A program made the position numbers and the translations under genes. The notes under the pieces were generated by a model, which was given only the letters and a program-made list of their open reading frames with translations, was not told the DNA's origin and did no database searches. A stretch of 64,000 bases of DNA, taken from positions 267,629-331,628 of the forward strand of contig PMOI01000016.1 of assembly GCA_003162475.1 (NCBI GenBank), in the 5' to 3' direction. How positions within the stretch are numbered: position 1 is the first letter of the stretch; each line of letters opens with the position of its first letter. Origin of the DNA: Acidimicrobiaceae bacterium (GTDB lineage Bacteria; Actinomycetota; Acidimicrobiia; Acidimicrobiales; RAAP-2). Below are positions 47,481 through 59,343 of the stretch, in pieces.

Positions 47481-49091
47481 TTACGCCGTCTTGGTGGGGC
47501 GACGACGCGGAATCGATCGTATGAACATCGCGGCGACGAGTCCCACGGCGCCCACGCACGCCCCGATGACGAAGGACGCGTGAAACGTCGCGAGGAGCGC
47601 CGGGCCGGCGTGCGCGTGGCTCAGATCGCGGCGACGAGCGATCGACTGCTGCACCGTCTCGAGCACCTGAATGCCCGCCACCTCGCCCACTTGCATGGCG
47701 AGTAACTGAGCGGCCGACATCACGCCGAACTCGCTGACCTTCACTTCGTTGGCCATCACCGAACTCGACGAGGGCATCGCGACCCCCATGCCAAGGCCCG
47801 AGAGCGCGAGCGCAAGCGCCACCACCCACGCACCAGAACTGGGTTGGAGCATCGCGAACAGACCCATGGACGCCGTCAAGAACGCCGCCCCCGCGACGGC
47901 GCTGATTCGTTCGCCGATGCGCACCGCGACGTAGCCCGCGATGGGCGACGAGAGGGCGAAGGTGAGTGGCCGCGCGACGGCGAGCGCCCCGACGCGCGGA
48001 ATCGAGTAGCCGTACCCCTGCTCCATGAGCAAAGGGAACAAGAAGAAGGCGCCGAAGTAGGCGAAGTTCGCAGTACCACGAAGGATCATCGGCATGGCGA
48101 AGTTTCGCCGTCGAAAGTAGTACGCGGGGATGAGCGGATTCTCGGCGTGGTGCAAGCGGTAGATGAAGAGCGTCGTCGAGGCGACGCTGAGGACGAACAT
48201 GGCGAGCGTCCAGCGACTCGTCCAGCCCAGCGAGGGACCGACCGACAGGCCAAGCATCAACATCGTGACCGCGATCGAGAGCGACCAACTCCCGAGCCAG
48301 TCCATCTGCTTGAACTCTCGTCGCGCGCGCGCCTTCTTCTCGGCTTCGTCGACGTCGGACTCGCGTCGGCGCGGCAGGACCGTGATCACAACGAGAAAGG
48401 CCACGACGATGAGGATGAGCTGGAACCAGAAGAGCGCGCGCCACCCGAAGGCCGCGATGATGGGTGAGCCGAGCGACACACCTATGACGGGTCCCCCGGC
48501 CCCGATGAGACTCCACCACCCCATCGCCTTCACCCGTTCTTCGCGAGAGAAGACCATGTTGATGAGTGCCCCCGAGGCGGTGCCGGTAGCGGCGCCCTGC
48601 ACGCCGTCGAGCGTTCGCGCGAAGAGCAGCATGTCGACGTTGTGCGAGAGCGCGGTCAAGATCGCCGAGACCATCGCGCCGATGAGCCCGAAGAGGTAGA
48701 GACGGCGGTGACCGTAGATGTCGCCGGTCTTGCCGAGCATGGGCGCGGCCAGTCCGTAGGCGAGCAGCGGTCCAACCATGGTCCACGTGAGGACGGTGAC
48801 CGAGGTATGGAACTGCGTCGCGACCGTGGGCAGCGCCACGATGAAGACGGTGAAGGTGAAGTTGAGCGCGAAGAGTCCCGCGAGCAACGACCACAGGACC
48901 CACCAGGGGTAACGCGACGACGCGGCGGCACGGTCCTGGACGCGTTCGCGAAGCAGCAGGAACCAGTTGAGGTCGCTGCCCGCTTCGCTGCCGAGCGTGC
49001 CAAAGGCCGCGCTCGCCGGGTCGCTTCGGGCGTTTAGGAGTCCGTCAGGATCCTCGCGGTCGAGGCGCGCCTGCGGGCGCTCGTCGCTCAC
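47481..49091 (-). CDS. MFS drug efflux transporter, DHA2 (14-TM) type
   Basis: A 536-residue membrane protein with an N-terminal cytosolic tail of about 50 residues and 14 predicted helices. Motif A-like GKTGDIYGHRRLYLFG after the second helix, GPVIGVSLGSPII (motif C of drug antiporters, G-P-x-x-G), then the long KKARARREFKQMDWLGSW loop. Proton-coupled export of hydrophobic compounds is the usual role. It overlaps the SDR gene by one base and precedes the esterase by 23 nt. Confidence 0.9.
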   Translation of the reverse strand: MSDERPQARLDREDPDGLLNARSDPASAAFGTLGSEAGSDLNWFLLLRERVQDRAAASSRYPWWVLWSLLAGLFALNFTFTVFIVALPTVATQFHTSVTVLTWTMVGPLLAYGLAAPMLGKTGDIYGHRRLYLFGLIGAMVSAILTALSHNVDMLLFARTLDGVQGAATGTASGALINMVFSREERVKAMGWWSLIGAGGPVIGVSLGSPIIAAFGWRALFWFQLILIVVAFLVVITVLPRRRESDVDEAEKKARARREFKQMDWLGSWSLSIAVTMLMLGLSVGPSLGWTSRWTLAMFVLSVASTTLFIYRLHHAENPLIPAYYFRRRNFAMPMILRGTANFAYFGAFFLFPLLMEQGYGYSIPRVGALAVARPLTFALSSPIAGYVAVRIGERISAVAGAAFLTASMGLFAMLQPSSGAWVVALALALSGLGMGVAMPSSSSVMANEVKVSEFGVMSAAQLLAMQVGEVAGIQVLETVQQSIARRRDLSHAHAGPALLATFHASFVIGACVGAVGLVAAMFIRSIPRRRPTKTA

Positions 49092-49966
49092 TAGTACAGC
49101 GTGGGCAGTTGCGCTGCGAGTTCACTCACCGACCAGCGGTCGTCCTTTTCGAGCGTCGTGGTCATCGTCCAGTTCTGGAACCTTCGAATCGTGCCGCCTT
49201 GGACGAAGAAGACCTGTCCGGTCGCCGCGCAGTCCTCCATGGCCAACGTCGCCACGAGGGGCGAGATGTTGGCCGGGTCCCACACATCGAAGACGGCGGC
49301 GTCGGAGGGCTTCACGACGTAGTCCGACAGTCCCGGCGTGGACTCGGTCATGCGCGTGCGCGCGGCCGGGGCGATGGCGTTCACTCGTACGCCGTAGCGC
49401 CCGAGCTCCTCGGCAGCGATGACGCTCAGTGCGGCGATGCCGGCCTTCGCGGCGCCGTAGTTGGACTGGCCGACGTTTCCCAAGAGTCCCGAGGTCGACG
49501 AGGTGTTGATCACCGAGGCGCGTACGACATTGCCGGCCTTAGCCTGTTCACGCCAGTAGTTCGCGGCGTGGTGCAGGGGTACGAAGTGACCCTTCAGGTG
49601 CACGTTGATCACCGCGTCCCAGTCCTCTTCGCTCAGATTCACGAGCACGCGGTCACGCAGGATGCCCGCGTTATTGACCAGCACGTGAAGTTCGCCAAAC
49701 GCTTCCAGCGCGCTTTGCACCAATCGTTCACCACCGTCCCACGTCGCAACGTTGTCGTGGTTCGCCAGTGCTTGGCCGCCCATCGCCTCGATCTCGGCGA
49801 CGACTTCCTCGGCCGGCGTGGCCTCGCCCGTGGACCCGTCGAGACCGCCCCCGAGGTCGTTCACGACGACCTTGGCACCCTCGGCGGCAAAGAGCAGCGC
49901 GTGTTCGCGTCCGATGCCGCGACCAGCGCCGGTGATGATGGCAACGCGACCGTCAAGTGCTCCCAT
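49091..49966 (-). CDS. short-chain dehydrogenase, 3-hydroxyacyl-CoA dehydrogenase-like
   Basis: A 291-residue SDR. G-x-x-x-G-x-G in IITGAGRGIGREHAL, NDLGGGLDGSTGE typical of the peroxisomal MFE-2/3-oxoacyl-CoA reductase subgroup, NNAGILRD, catalytic Ser in INTSSTSG and YGAAKAGI (Y-x-x-x-K). The longer C-terminus (WDPANISPLVATLAM, then a Trp-rich tail) is also found in that subgroup. Probably oxidises hydroxyacyl-CoA or steroid hydroxyl groups. SD GAGGGGG lies 5 nt from ATG 49966. Overlaps the MFS gene. Confidence 0.9.
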   Translation of the reverse strand: MGALDGRVAIITGAGRGIGREHALLFAAEGAKVVVNDLGGGLDGSTGEATPAEEVVAEIEAMGGQALANHDNVATWDGGERLVQSALEAFGELHVLVNNAGILRDRVLVNLSEEDWDAVINVHLKGHFVPLHHAANYWREQAKAGNVVRASVINTSSTSGLLGNVGQSNYGAAKAGIAALSVIAAEELGRYGVRVNAIAPAARTRMTESTPGLSDYVVKPSDAAVFDVWDPANISPLVATLAMEDCAATGQVFFVQGGTIRRFQNWTMTTTLEKDDRWSVSELAAQLPTLY

Positions 49967-50020
49967 GGGGCCCCCTCGTAAAGTTGTGTTGCACCGATTG
50001 TACCGACGAACGCGGTTCTC

Positions 50021-50317
50021 TCAGTTCTGACCTCGGCGCCAAAAGTACGGGGGCCTCGCGTGCGCGTGGTAGTGGTCGGGGATGTTGCGCATGTGGTCGT
50101 CGATCGTCCATGGCGTCGTGGCGAACTCCTCGTTCGCCACGACCGAGAGCACCTCGTGCAAATGGCGCTTCACGTCGGGCGACGGCGCAGCGTCGTGTAC
50201 TCGCCAGACGACCATGGGCACGAGGCAGATCTCACAGTCACCGATCCAACAAGTCTCGTCTTCGAAGTAACGCTTGGTGACAACGGCGGCCGCGCAGAGC
50301 TCGCAGCCCGCGCTCAT
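50021..50317 (-). CDS. small zinc-ribbon-like conserved protein
   Basis: A 98-residue protein opening MSAGCELCAAAVVTKRY and continuing CWIGDCEICLVPMVVWR, i.e. two C-x-x-C pairs separated by about 20 residues, a likely zinc site. Later HDAAPSPDVKRHLHEVL and DDHMRNIPDHYHAHARPPYFW is His/Tyr-rich. I recall similar uncharacterised proteins in actinobacteria and cyanobacteria. Its ATG overlaps the pseudokinase stop (ATGA), so it is translated from the same mRNA. Function unknown. Confidence 0.8.
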   Translation of the reverse strand: MSAGCELCAAAVVTKRYFEDETCWIGDCEICLVPMVVWRVHDAAPSPDVKRHLHEVLSVVANEEFATTPWTIDDHMRNIPDHYHAHARPPYFWRRGQN

Positions 50318-52179
50318 TGAACGGTCAAGACGACGGTGGACTCGTAGGGCACCATCGTGCCCGCGACGGGGCTCTCCGAGACGACTTTTGTCCACTTCGG
50401 CGAGTTCGAATTAGGCCCGACCGTCTTGTAGTACAGCGAGGCCTTCTTAAACGCGGCTCCCACCTGGGCCTGGTTGTCGCCAACGACGTTCGGCACGGCC
50501 CGCACTCCCTGACCGGCGAGGGTCGTCGTAGTCGTCGGCGTTGCCGACGTCGTGGTCGTCGTAGGCGGAGCGGTCGTCGTCGTGGACGCCGCCGGTCCCT
50601 TCGAGACCGAGAGCACGACACTCGCGTGCAACGGCACCGCGAGGGGGTTCTGACCCTTGTTATAGACCACGCGCGCGACGCCGTTGATTGGCACCGTTGC
50701 TGAGAAGATGGCGGCCGTCGCCGGGCAGGTCGCCCCTACGTGCAGGGCCGAGAGTTGCGCGGTGGCCGCGGCGCAGGACTTGCCGACCAGGTTGGTGGGC
50801 ATCGTCACGAGCACGGGTCCCTTCGAGACGCTCGCCGTGATGGTCGTCCCCGACTTGGCCGAGGTACCAGAGGCGGGTGACTGCGTGACGATGTTCCCCA
50901 CCGGCACGCTCGCCGAGAACACGTGTTGCGTCACGCTCAACGTGTAACCGTCGTTCTTCAGGACCGTTGACTCTTGAGCGACACTGTGGCCGACCAGATT
51001 GGGCACGACGTGACTTTTCGTAAACAGCCCGGACTTCCACGCCGCTCCCGCTGCGATGAGGACGACGACGAGCACGAGCACCGCGATGATCAGTCCCCAT
51101 CGACGTGGGTCGCTCGGCATGTCGTACTGACTTCGTTCGAAGCGTGGCGTACGCCCGACCGGTCCGCGCGGGCCGCCCGTCGTGAACGCGCCCGACCCGA
51201 CGTTGGCGCGACTGCGAGGTGCGCGAGTGAAACCGCCCGGCGCGTTCGGCGACGCGCCGACGATCTGATCGGCTGACGGCGCTTGAAAGCCAATCGAACG
51301 ACGTACCTCCTGTGGCGCGAACTGTGCGAGCAACGGCAACTCCTCCGAACCCGGACGCACGACGACGGGCGCGGCGTCGTTGACGGCGGCGCCGAGTCGC
51401 GCCGAGAGCTGTTCGGCGTCGAGGCGAAGTCGTGGGTCGGGCACGGCCGCTTGGGCGAGGATCATGTCGAGGGATCCGAGTTCCAGTCGAACGGGCAGGG
51501 GCGTGTCGAGTCGGGCGCGAAGAATCGCTTCGGGCGTCGTGCCCTCGTAGGCCGCGCTACCCGTAATGGCCTCGAAGAGGATCAGCGCCAGCGCGTAGAC
51601 GTCGCTCTCGGAGGTGGCGGGTTCGTCAATCGCCTGTTCGGGCGAGAGATATCGGGCGTCGTCGAGGGTCATGCTCTCGCGGTAGTTCGCCGCCAGCCCG
51701 GCGAGGGCAACGTCGCTCACGCGCACCTGGCCCTCGGCATCAAAAAGCAGTTTCGAAGGAGACAGCGAGCCGAGGATGAATCCCTGCTCGTGTAGGTACG
51801 CGAGCGCACTCGCGACGTCGCGGCCGAGCCGCGCGCCGTCGTCGATGCTGAATCGCCGTCCCGCGCTGAGGACGTCCTCAAGCGATCCCCCGCTCAGATA
51901 CTCGCTGATCATGAAGATCGCGCCGGACTCCTGGCCACCGTCGTACACCCGAGCGAGGTGGGGATGGCTGAGGGTGGCGGCGCGGATGATGTGGTCGCGA
52001 AACGCTCGTCGAATCTCTTCGTGCGCCGCGAGGTCGGCGAGGAGAACCTTTACCACGACGCGGCGGTGCAGCGAGAGGTCTTCGGCGACGTAGACCTCGG
52101 CGGTCTGGCCAACGCCCAACAGATCGCGGATACGGTAGCGACCGGCGAGCGTGTAGTCGGGTGAGAAGGTAGGCGCCAT
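50314..52179 (-). CDS. PASTA-domain protein kinase-like protein, predicted pseudokinase
   Basis: A 621-residue membrane protein shaped like PknB: kinase-fold domain (12-270), Pro/Arg-rich juxtamembrane linker, one transmembrane helix (361-381), and three extracellular PASTA repeats (391-453, 458-527, 560-621) with a Thr-rich linker (532-554). The Gly-loop LGVGQTAEV and Lys44 (VVVKVL) remain, but the catalytic loop H-R-D-x-K-P-x-N reads L-G-S-L-S-P-S-K (136-143), replacing catalytic Asp by Ser138, Lys by Ser140 and Asn by Lys143; DFG becomes DVA (156-158). Phosphotransfer is therefore doubtful. PASTA repeats bind muropeptides, so a signalling or scaffold role is inferred. A TATGGT box lies 7 nt before the ATG. 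Follows ligA by 24 nt. Confidence 0.9.
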   Translation of the reverse strand: MAPTFSPDYTLAGRYRIRDLLGVGQTAEVYVAEDLSLHRRVVVKVLLADLAAHEEIRRAFRDHIIRAATLSHPHLARVYDGGQESGAIFMISEYLSGGSLEDVLSAGRRFSIDDGARLGRDVASALAYLHEQGFILGSLSPSKLLFDAEGQVRVSDVALAGLAANYRESMTLDDARYLSPEQAIDEPATSESDVYALALILFEAITGSAAYEGTTPEAILRARLDTPLPVRLELGSLDMILAQAAVPDPRLRLDAEQLSARLGAAVNDAAPVVVRPGSEELPLLAQFAPQEVRRSIGFQAPSADQIVGASPNAPGGFTRAPRSRANVGSGAFTTGGPRGPVGRTPRFERSQYDMPSDPRRWGLIIAVLVLVVVLIAAGAAWKSGLFTKSHVVPNLVGHSVAQESTVLKNDGYTLSVTQHVFSASVPVGNIVTQSPASGTSAKSGTTITASVSKGPVLVTMPTNLVGKSCAAATAQLSALHVGATCPATAAIFSATVPINGVARVVYNKGQNPLAVPLHASVVLSVSKGPAASTTTTAPPTTTTTSATPTTTTTLAGQGVRAVPNVVGDNQAQVGAAFKKASLYYKTVGPNSNSPKWTKVVSESPVAGTMVPYESTVVLTVQ

Positions 52180-52203
52180 CGGCTAAACCATAGTAAGGAA
52201 GTC

Positions 52204-55292
<3,089 letters not shown>

Positions 55293-55320
55293 CCCACTAG
55301 TCTGCCAGGCGAAACGAGGC

Positions 55321-56487
55321 CTACGCCTCGGCCCTCAGTCGATAGACCACCGAGGAAAGAATCCCGATCAGCGCGTCGACGTCGTGATCGGTGGTTTCGG
55401 GCCCCATGGAGAATCGAACGGAGCCCCGAGCGCGTTCGGGCGAGACGCCCATCGCCTCGAGGACGTGGCTCTGGGTCGCGGCGCCGCTTGAACAACTCGC
55501 CGCGGCGGACGCGCACACACCTTCTTGGTCCAACAAGAAGAGCAGCTCGTCGCTGGCAAGTCCTTCGAAGGTCACGTGCACCGTGCCGGGCACGCGCGAC
55601 GCGCCGGACGCCGTTATGGCGCAGCCCGGGAGGAAACTCAGCGCGGCCGTCAACTTGTGCTGGTAGTCGAGCACGCGGTCGGTCACGTCGGCTAATTCGT
55701 CTTTGGTGACGCGAAGCGCCGCCGCGAGGCCCACGACCGCGGCGACGTCGACGGTGCCGCCGCGGCGACCACGTTCCTGTCCCCCGCCGGGCGTGACCGC
55801 GTCCAGTCCGACTTCGCCACGAAGTACGAGGGCGCCAGCGTTGACGGGACCACCGAGTTTGTGCGCGCAGATTGAAATCATGTCCGAGGTCGCGGTGATG
55901 GTGGGCAAACTCAACCACGGCGCGGCCGCGACCGCGTCACTATGCGTCGTGACGCCGCCGGCGATGACGCTCTTCGCGATCGAGTTCACTCCGTCGAGCG
56001 GCTGGCGTATACCGGTCTCGTTGTTCACCGCCATCACGCTGACGATCGCCGTGTCGTCGCTCAAGAGCTCGTGCAGCGAGTCGAGGTCTACGACACCTTC
56101 GACGTCCACGTCGACGTAGCGTACGCTCACGTCCTCGTAGTCGCGCGCCATCATCTCGGCCGCGTCGGAAACGGCGTGGTGCTCGATCTTCGAGATCACG
56201 ATCTCGGAGCGAGCGTTCGTTCGGCGGTGGTGATTCGTCACGCCCACGATCGCCAAGTGACACGACTCGGTGCCTCCGGCAGTGAAGATGACGCCTCCGG
56301 GCTTGGCGCCGACGAAGTCAGCCACGACGTCGCGCGCTTCTTCCACGGCCCGTCGCGCGTCACGCGCGGCACGGTGACTACCCGAGGGGTTCCCCACGAC
56401 GCCACGCTGCCAGGGCGCCATGGCTTCGGTGACTTCGTCGCGGCGCGGCGCTGACGCCGCGTGGTCGAAGTAGTACTGCTCGGTCAT
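55321..56487 (-). CDS. cysteine desulfurase (NifS/IscS type)
   Basis: A 388-residue PLP enzyme delivering persulfide sulfur. The opening YYFDHAASAPRRDEV, GGTESCHLAI, the base His in ISKIEHHAVSDAAEM, the PLP Lys in SICAHKLGGPVNAGALVLR and catalytic Cys in CASAAASCSSGAATQSHVLEAMG are present. The Cys lies in the short active loop of class I enzymes. Neighbouring mnmA suggests a tRNA-thiolation donor. Overlaps the aldehyde dehydrogenase gene by 4 bases; some IscS role in Fe-S assembly is possible. Confidence 0.93.
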   Translation of the reverse strand: MTEQYYFDHAASAPRRDEVTEAMAPWQRGVVGNPSGSHRAARDARRAVEEARDVVADFVGAKPGGVIFTAGGTESCHLAIVGVTNHHRRTNARSEIVISKIEHHAVSDAAEMMARDYEDVSVRYVDVDVEGVVDLDSLHELLSDDTAIVSVMAVNNETGIRQPLDGVNSIAKSVIAGGVTTHSDAVAAAPWLSLPTITATSDMISICAHKLGGPVNAGALVLRGEVGLDAVTPGGGQERGRRGGTVDVAAVVGLAAALRVTKDELADVTDRVLDYQHKLTAALSFLPGCAITASGASRVPGTVHVTFEGLASDELLFLLDQEGVCASAAASCSSGAATQSHVLEAMGVSPERARGSVRFSMGPETTDHDVDALIGILSSVVYRLRAEA

Positions 56488-57848
56488 GCGACAAAGAATG
56501 ACTTCTGATTCGTGAACTCACGCGCGCCGAATGCCGAGAGCTCACGACCAAAGCCCGACTGCTTCGTCCCGCCAAAGGGCAACTCGTTCATCGAGGCAAC
56601 GATGGCGTTCGCGAAGACGGTACCCACGTCGAGTCCGGCGATGGCTTCGTCGATCTCATTCTTGTCGGTGGCCCATACCGCACCACCGAGTCCCCACGGC
56701 GTGTCGTTGGCCACACGTATCGCGTCGGCGAGATCGTCCGCCACCAGCACCACCGCGACAGGCCCGAAAAGCTCTTCGCAGCCCGCGCGCGAGTCGCGCG
56801 GCACGTTCGTGAGCACCGTCGCGGGATAATAGAAGCCCGTACGATCGGGCACCGAACCACCGGCCAGCGCCGTCGCGCCCTTGTCGAGCGAGGTCGAGAC
56901 CTGTGCGGCCAGTTCATCGCGCTGAGCTCTCGAGACCAAAGGTCCAAGTTCGGTCGCGGGGTCCATGGGGTCACCCATTCGTACGGCACCCATCGCCGCC
57001 GCGTAGAGCTCGAGAAATTCGTCAGCCCTCTCTCGCACGACGATGAAGCGCTTTGAGGCAATGCAGGCCTGTCCGTTGTTCTGGATCCGCGCGGTGACCG
57101 CCATCGGCACCGTTCGCTCCATGTCCGCCGAGCTCGCCACGATGAAGGGGTCCGAACCGCCAAGTTCGAGAACGCACTTTTTCAAGTGTTTGCCCGCTAA
57201 TTCGCCAACGGAGCGTCCCGCCCGATCCGAACCCGTCAACGACACCGCGACGACGCGAGGGTCGCCGATGATGTCAGACACTGCGTCGTGACCGACGAAC
57301 GTCGTGCTGAGAACGCCGGGCGTGAAGCCCGCGCGCACGAAGAGGTCCTCCAAGTAGCTGGCGCACCCCGGAAGGTTCGACGCGTGCTTGAAGACCACCA
57401 CGTTGCCGGCCATCAGCGTCGGCACCGCCTGACGAACGACCTGCCACAGCGGGAAGTTCCACGGCATCACCGAGAAGATCACGCCGATCGGGTCGAATCG
57501 AACACCACTGCGCGATCCATTGGTGGGCAGACTCTCTTCGCGCAGCAGCGACTCCGCGTGTTCAGCGAAGTAGCGCATGGTCATCACGCACTTCATGGCT
57601 TCACCCTTGGCGGCGGCGAAGGTCTTACCCATCTCGCTCGTCATCAGCTCGGCGACGACCGGAATTTCACTGTCGAGCAGATCGGCGGCGCTCTTCATGG
57701 CCCGCCCTCGCTCAGCGAAGGACATCTTCTTCCAACTCTGGAAGGCCCGCGACGCCGTCTCGAGTATCTGATCGACCTCCTCGGGTGTGTGGTTCGGGAT
57801 CTCGGAGATGACTTGTTCCGTGGCTGGATTTATGGCGACAAAGGGCAT
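56484..57848 (-). CDS. aldehyde dehydrogenase, succinate-semialdehyde type
   Basis: A 454-residue NAD(P)-dependent aldehyde dehydrogenase. SLTGSDRAGRSVGELAG binds cofactor, the general base Glu is in VLELGGSDPFIV, and the nucleophile Cys in NNGQACIASKRF. ELPFGGTKQSGFGRELSAFGAREFTN is the family's C-terminal consensus. Short N-terminus and AGNVVVFKHASNLPG resemble GabD/SSDH-like and other class-3-type enzymes. Substrate not definable from context. It overlaps the cysteine desulfurase gene. Confidence 0.93.
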   Translation of the reverse strand: MPFVAINPATEQVISEIPNHTPEEVDQILETASRAFQSWKKMSFAERGRAMKSAADLLDSEIPVVAELMTSEMGKTFAAAKGEAMKCVMTMRYFAEHAESLLREESLPTNGSRSGVRFDPIGVIFSVMPWNFPLWQVVRQAVPTLMAGNVVVFKHASNLPGCASYLEDLFVRAGFTPGVLSTTFVGHDAVSDIIGDPRVVAVSLTGSDRAGRSVGELAGKHLKKCVLELGGSDPFIVASSADMERTVPMAVTARIQNNGQACIASKRFIVVRERADEFLELYAAAMGAVRMGDPMDPATELGPLVSRAQRDELAAQVSTSLDKGATALAGGSVPDRTGFYYPATVLTNVPRDSRAGCEELFGPVAVVLVADDLADAIRVANDTPWGLGGAVWATDKNEIDEAIAGLDVGTVFANAIVASMNELPFGGTKQSGFGRELSAFGAREFTNQKSFFVA

Positions 57849-57852
57849 AGCC

Positions 57853-59103
57853 CTAGTCTGCCAGTAAAACCACCGATTGCGTCGCGGGCGAACCCATTTC
57901 GTCCCAGAAATCGGGGTTAAAAAACTTTAGGCCAACGAGTACGAGCACGAGCAACCCCGACGCGACGAGCGTCACGTGGCGAACGCCGAAACTCTTCGCC
58001 AAGTCGGCCTGGACGAACGCTCCCAAGGGATAGAACATCGACAACGAGAGGGTGTAGAGGGCGAGAATTCTCGAACGCTCCGCGCGCGGGGCGTGGACCT
58101 GGACCGAGGTATTGAGCCCCGTAAGCGTGCCCATGTACGAACCGCCCAAGATGACCATCGCGGCCATCGCGCAACCGAGGTTGGGCGCGATCGCGTACAA
58201 CGCGAGCGCCACCGCGACACAACCAATCGAACCGCGCAGGACCCTAAGCCGCGACGTGCGTTTAGCGATGGTGGGCAGTGTCAACGCCGCGACGACCGCA
58301 CCGACGCCTTGCGCCGTGACCAACCACGTCGTGCCGATCTTGCCCGAGTGCAACACGATGATGGCCATCGCGGGCACAAGAGCGATGAAGGGACTCGCGA
58401 TGATTGCCACGGTCCCGACGCCCAGAATCGGATTCCGACAACCCTTCACGCCCCAGGCACGTTTCGCGCCGTGCCACGTTTCAGCGAAGAAGCGTACCTT
58501 CGTCGTCTTCTTGGGTCGGGGCGCACTTCGAACGAAAGAGAAGACCACTAACACGAAGATGAACGACGCGGCGTTCAGCGCGAAACACAGTCCCACCGAT
58601 CCGAGCACCAACGCTAGGGAGGCGCACACCGGACCGATGATGCGGCCGAGGTTGAACTGGGCCGAGGAGAGCGACACCGCGGCGAGCACTTCGTCGCTGT
58701 CGACGAGGTCGGGGAGCAACGACTGCCACGCCGACCACGAAGCTGAGCCGCAGAGCCCCTCGGCGACGGCAAGGTAACAGGCCAACGCCGGCGAGAGATG
58801 ATGCGTCAAGGCCGCGACGGCGAGAGCGCTCGCGGTGGCGGCCATGATCAAGTTGTTGATTTGGATCCAGCGTTGGCGACTCCAACGATCCGCGACGACC
58901 CCGCCGATCGGCGCGCCAATGATGGCGGGCGTCCACGCGGCCACGGTCAAGAGACCGAGCCAGAGAGGGTTCTTCGTGGTCTCGGTGAGGTAGATACCGA
59001 GCGCGACGCTCTGCATCCAAGTTCCGGTCGACGAGACGAACGACGACGTCATCGCCAAAGCGAAACTTCGATGTCGTAGTGGTGCCAACGAAGCCAACGC
59101 CAT
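57853..59103 (-). CDS. MFS transporter (DUF894/EntS-like)
   Basis: A 416-residue, 12-helix permease. Opening LASLAPLRHRSFALAMTSSFVSSTGTWMQSVALGIYLTE is characteristic of the MFS_3/EntS-type group, with APIGGVVADRWSRQRWIQ (motif A) and GSASWSAWQSLLPDLVD. Exports or imports small solutes; some relatives export siderophores. Start ATG 59103 follows TAGGTT at 8 nt. It heads the long minus-strand run ending with gatB. Confidence 0.9.
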   Translation of the reverse strand: MALASLAPLRHRSFALAMTSSFVSSTGTWMQSVALGIYLTETTKNPLWLGLLTVAAWTPAIIGAPIGGVVADRWSRQRWIQINNLIMAATASALAVAALTHHLSPALACYLAVAEGLCGSASWSAWQSLLPDLVDSDEVLAAVSLSSAQFNLGRIIGPVCASLALVLGSVGLCFALNAASFIFVLVVFSFVRSAPRPKKTTKVRFFAETWHGAKRAWGVKGCRNPILGVGTVAIIASPFIALVPAMAIIVLHSGKIGTTWLVTAQGVGAVVAALTLPTIAKRTSRLRVLRGSIGCVAVALALYAIAPNLGCAMAAMVILGGSYMGTLTGLNTSVQVHAPRAERSRILALYTLSLSMFYPLGAFVQADLAKSFGVRHVTLVASGLLVLVLVGLKFFNPDFWDEMGSPATQSVVLLAD

Positions 59104-59139
59104 GAGTACCCAACCTACCGGGATTGGCGAAAACTCAAC

Positions 59140-59274
59140 CTACTCTTCGGGTGACGACTCGCCCTTGCTACGACGCGGTCGAAGCGCGAACCACCACACG
59201 GAGATGATGGTCGCCAACGCGCCCAACACGCCGATACTCGATTTGACGGTTTTCGCTCTGCTCTTGTCGGCCAC
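59140..59274 (-). CDS. small single-pass membrane protein
   Basis: A 44-residue ORF: M-A-D-K-S-R-A-K-T-V-K-S, hydrophobic IGVLGALATIISVWWFAL (about 14-31), then RPRRSKGESSPEE. The GTG at 59274 is exactly 6 nt downstream of TACGAT on the minus strand, matching the window's leaderless pattern. It lies 36 nt before the MFS gene on the same strand. No family recognised; the N- and C-terminal basic clusters flanking a helix are typical of small membrane proteins. Confidence 0.6.
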   Translation of the reverse strand: MADKSRAKTVKSSIGVLGALATIISVWWFALRPRRSKGESSPEE

Positions 59275-59294
59275 GACCCCATCGTACCGAGCAG

Positions 59295-59323
59295 AACGCC
59301 GGGGGCAATGCGCCCCCGGCGTT
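59295..59323 (-). terminator. GC-rich hairpin downstream of yceI
   Basis: AACGCCGGGGGC, loop AATGC, GCCCCCGGCGTT: a perfect 12-bp stem 20 bases downstream of the yceI stop on the minus strand. No long T-run, but strong; likely terminates yceI. It also precedes the 44-residue gene promoter. Confidence 0.7.
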
Positions 59324-59343
59324 CGTACCACGGGTGAGGCGTG

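Noticed and set aside
46708-48903. A very long minus-strand frame spanning the esterase and MFS region
   Set aside because: Only its last 249 codons encode a recognisable esterase; the upstream part is Arg/His/Gly-rich shadow of the MFS transporter gene.
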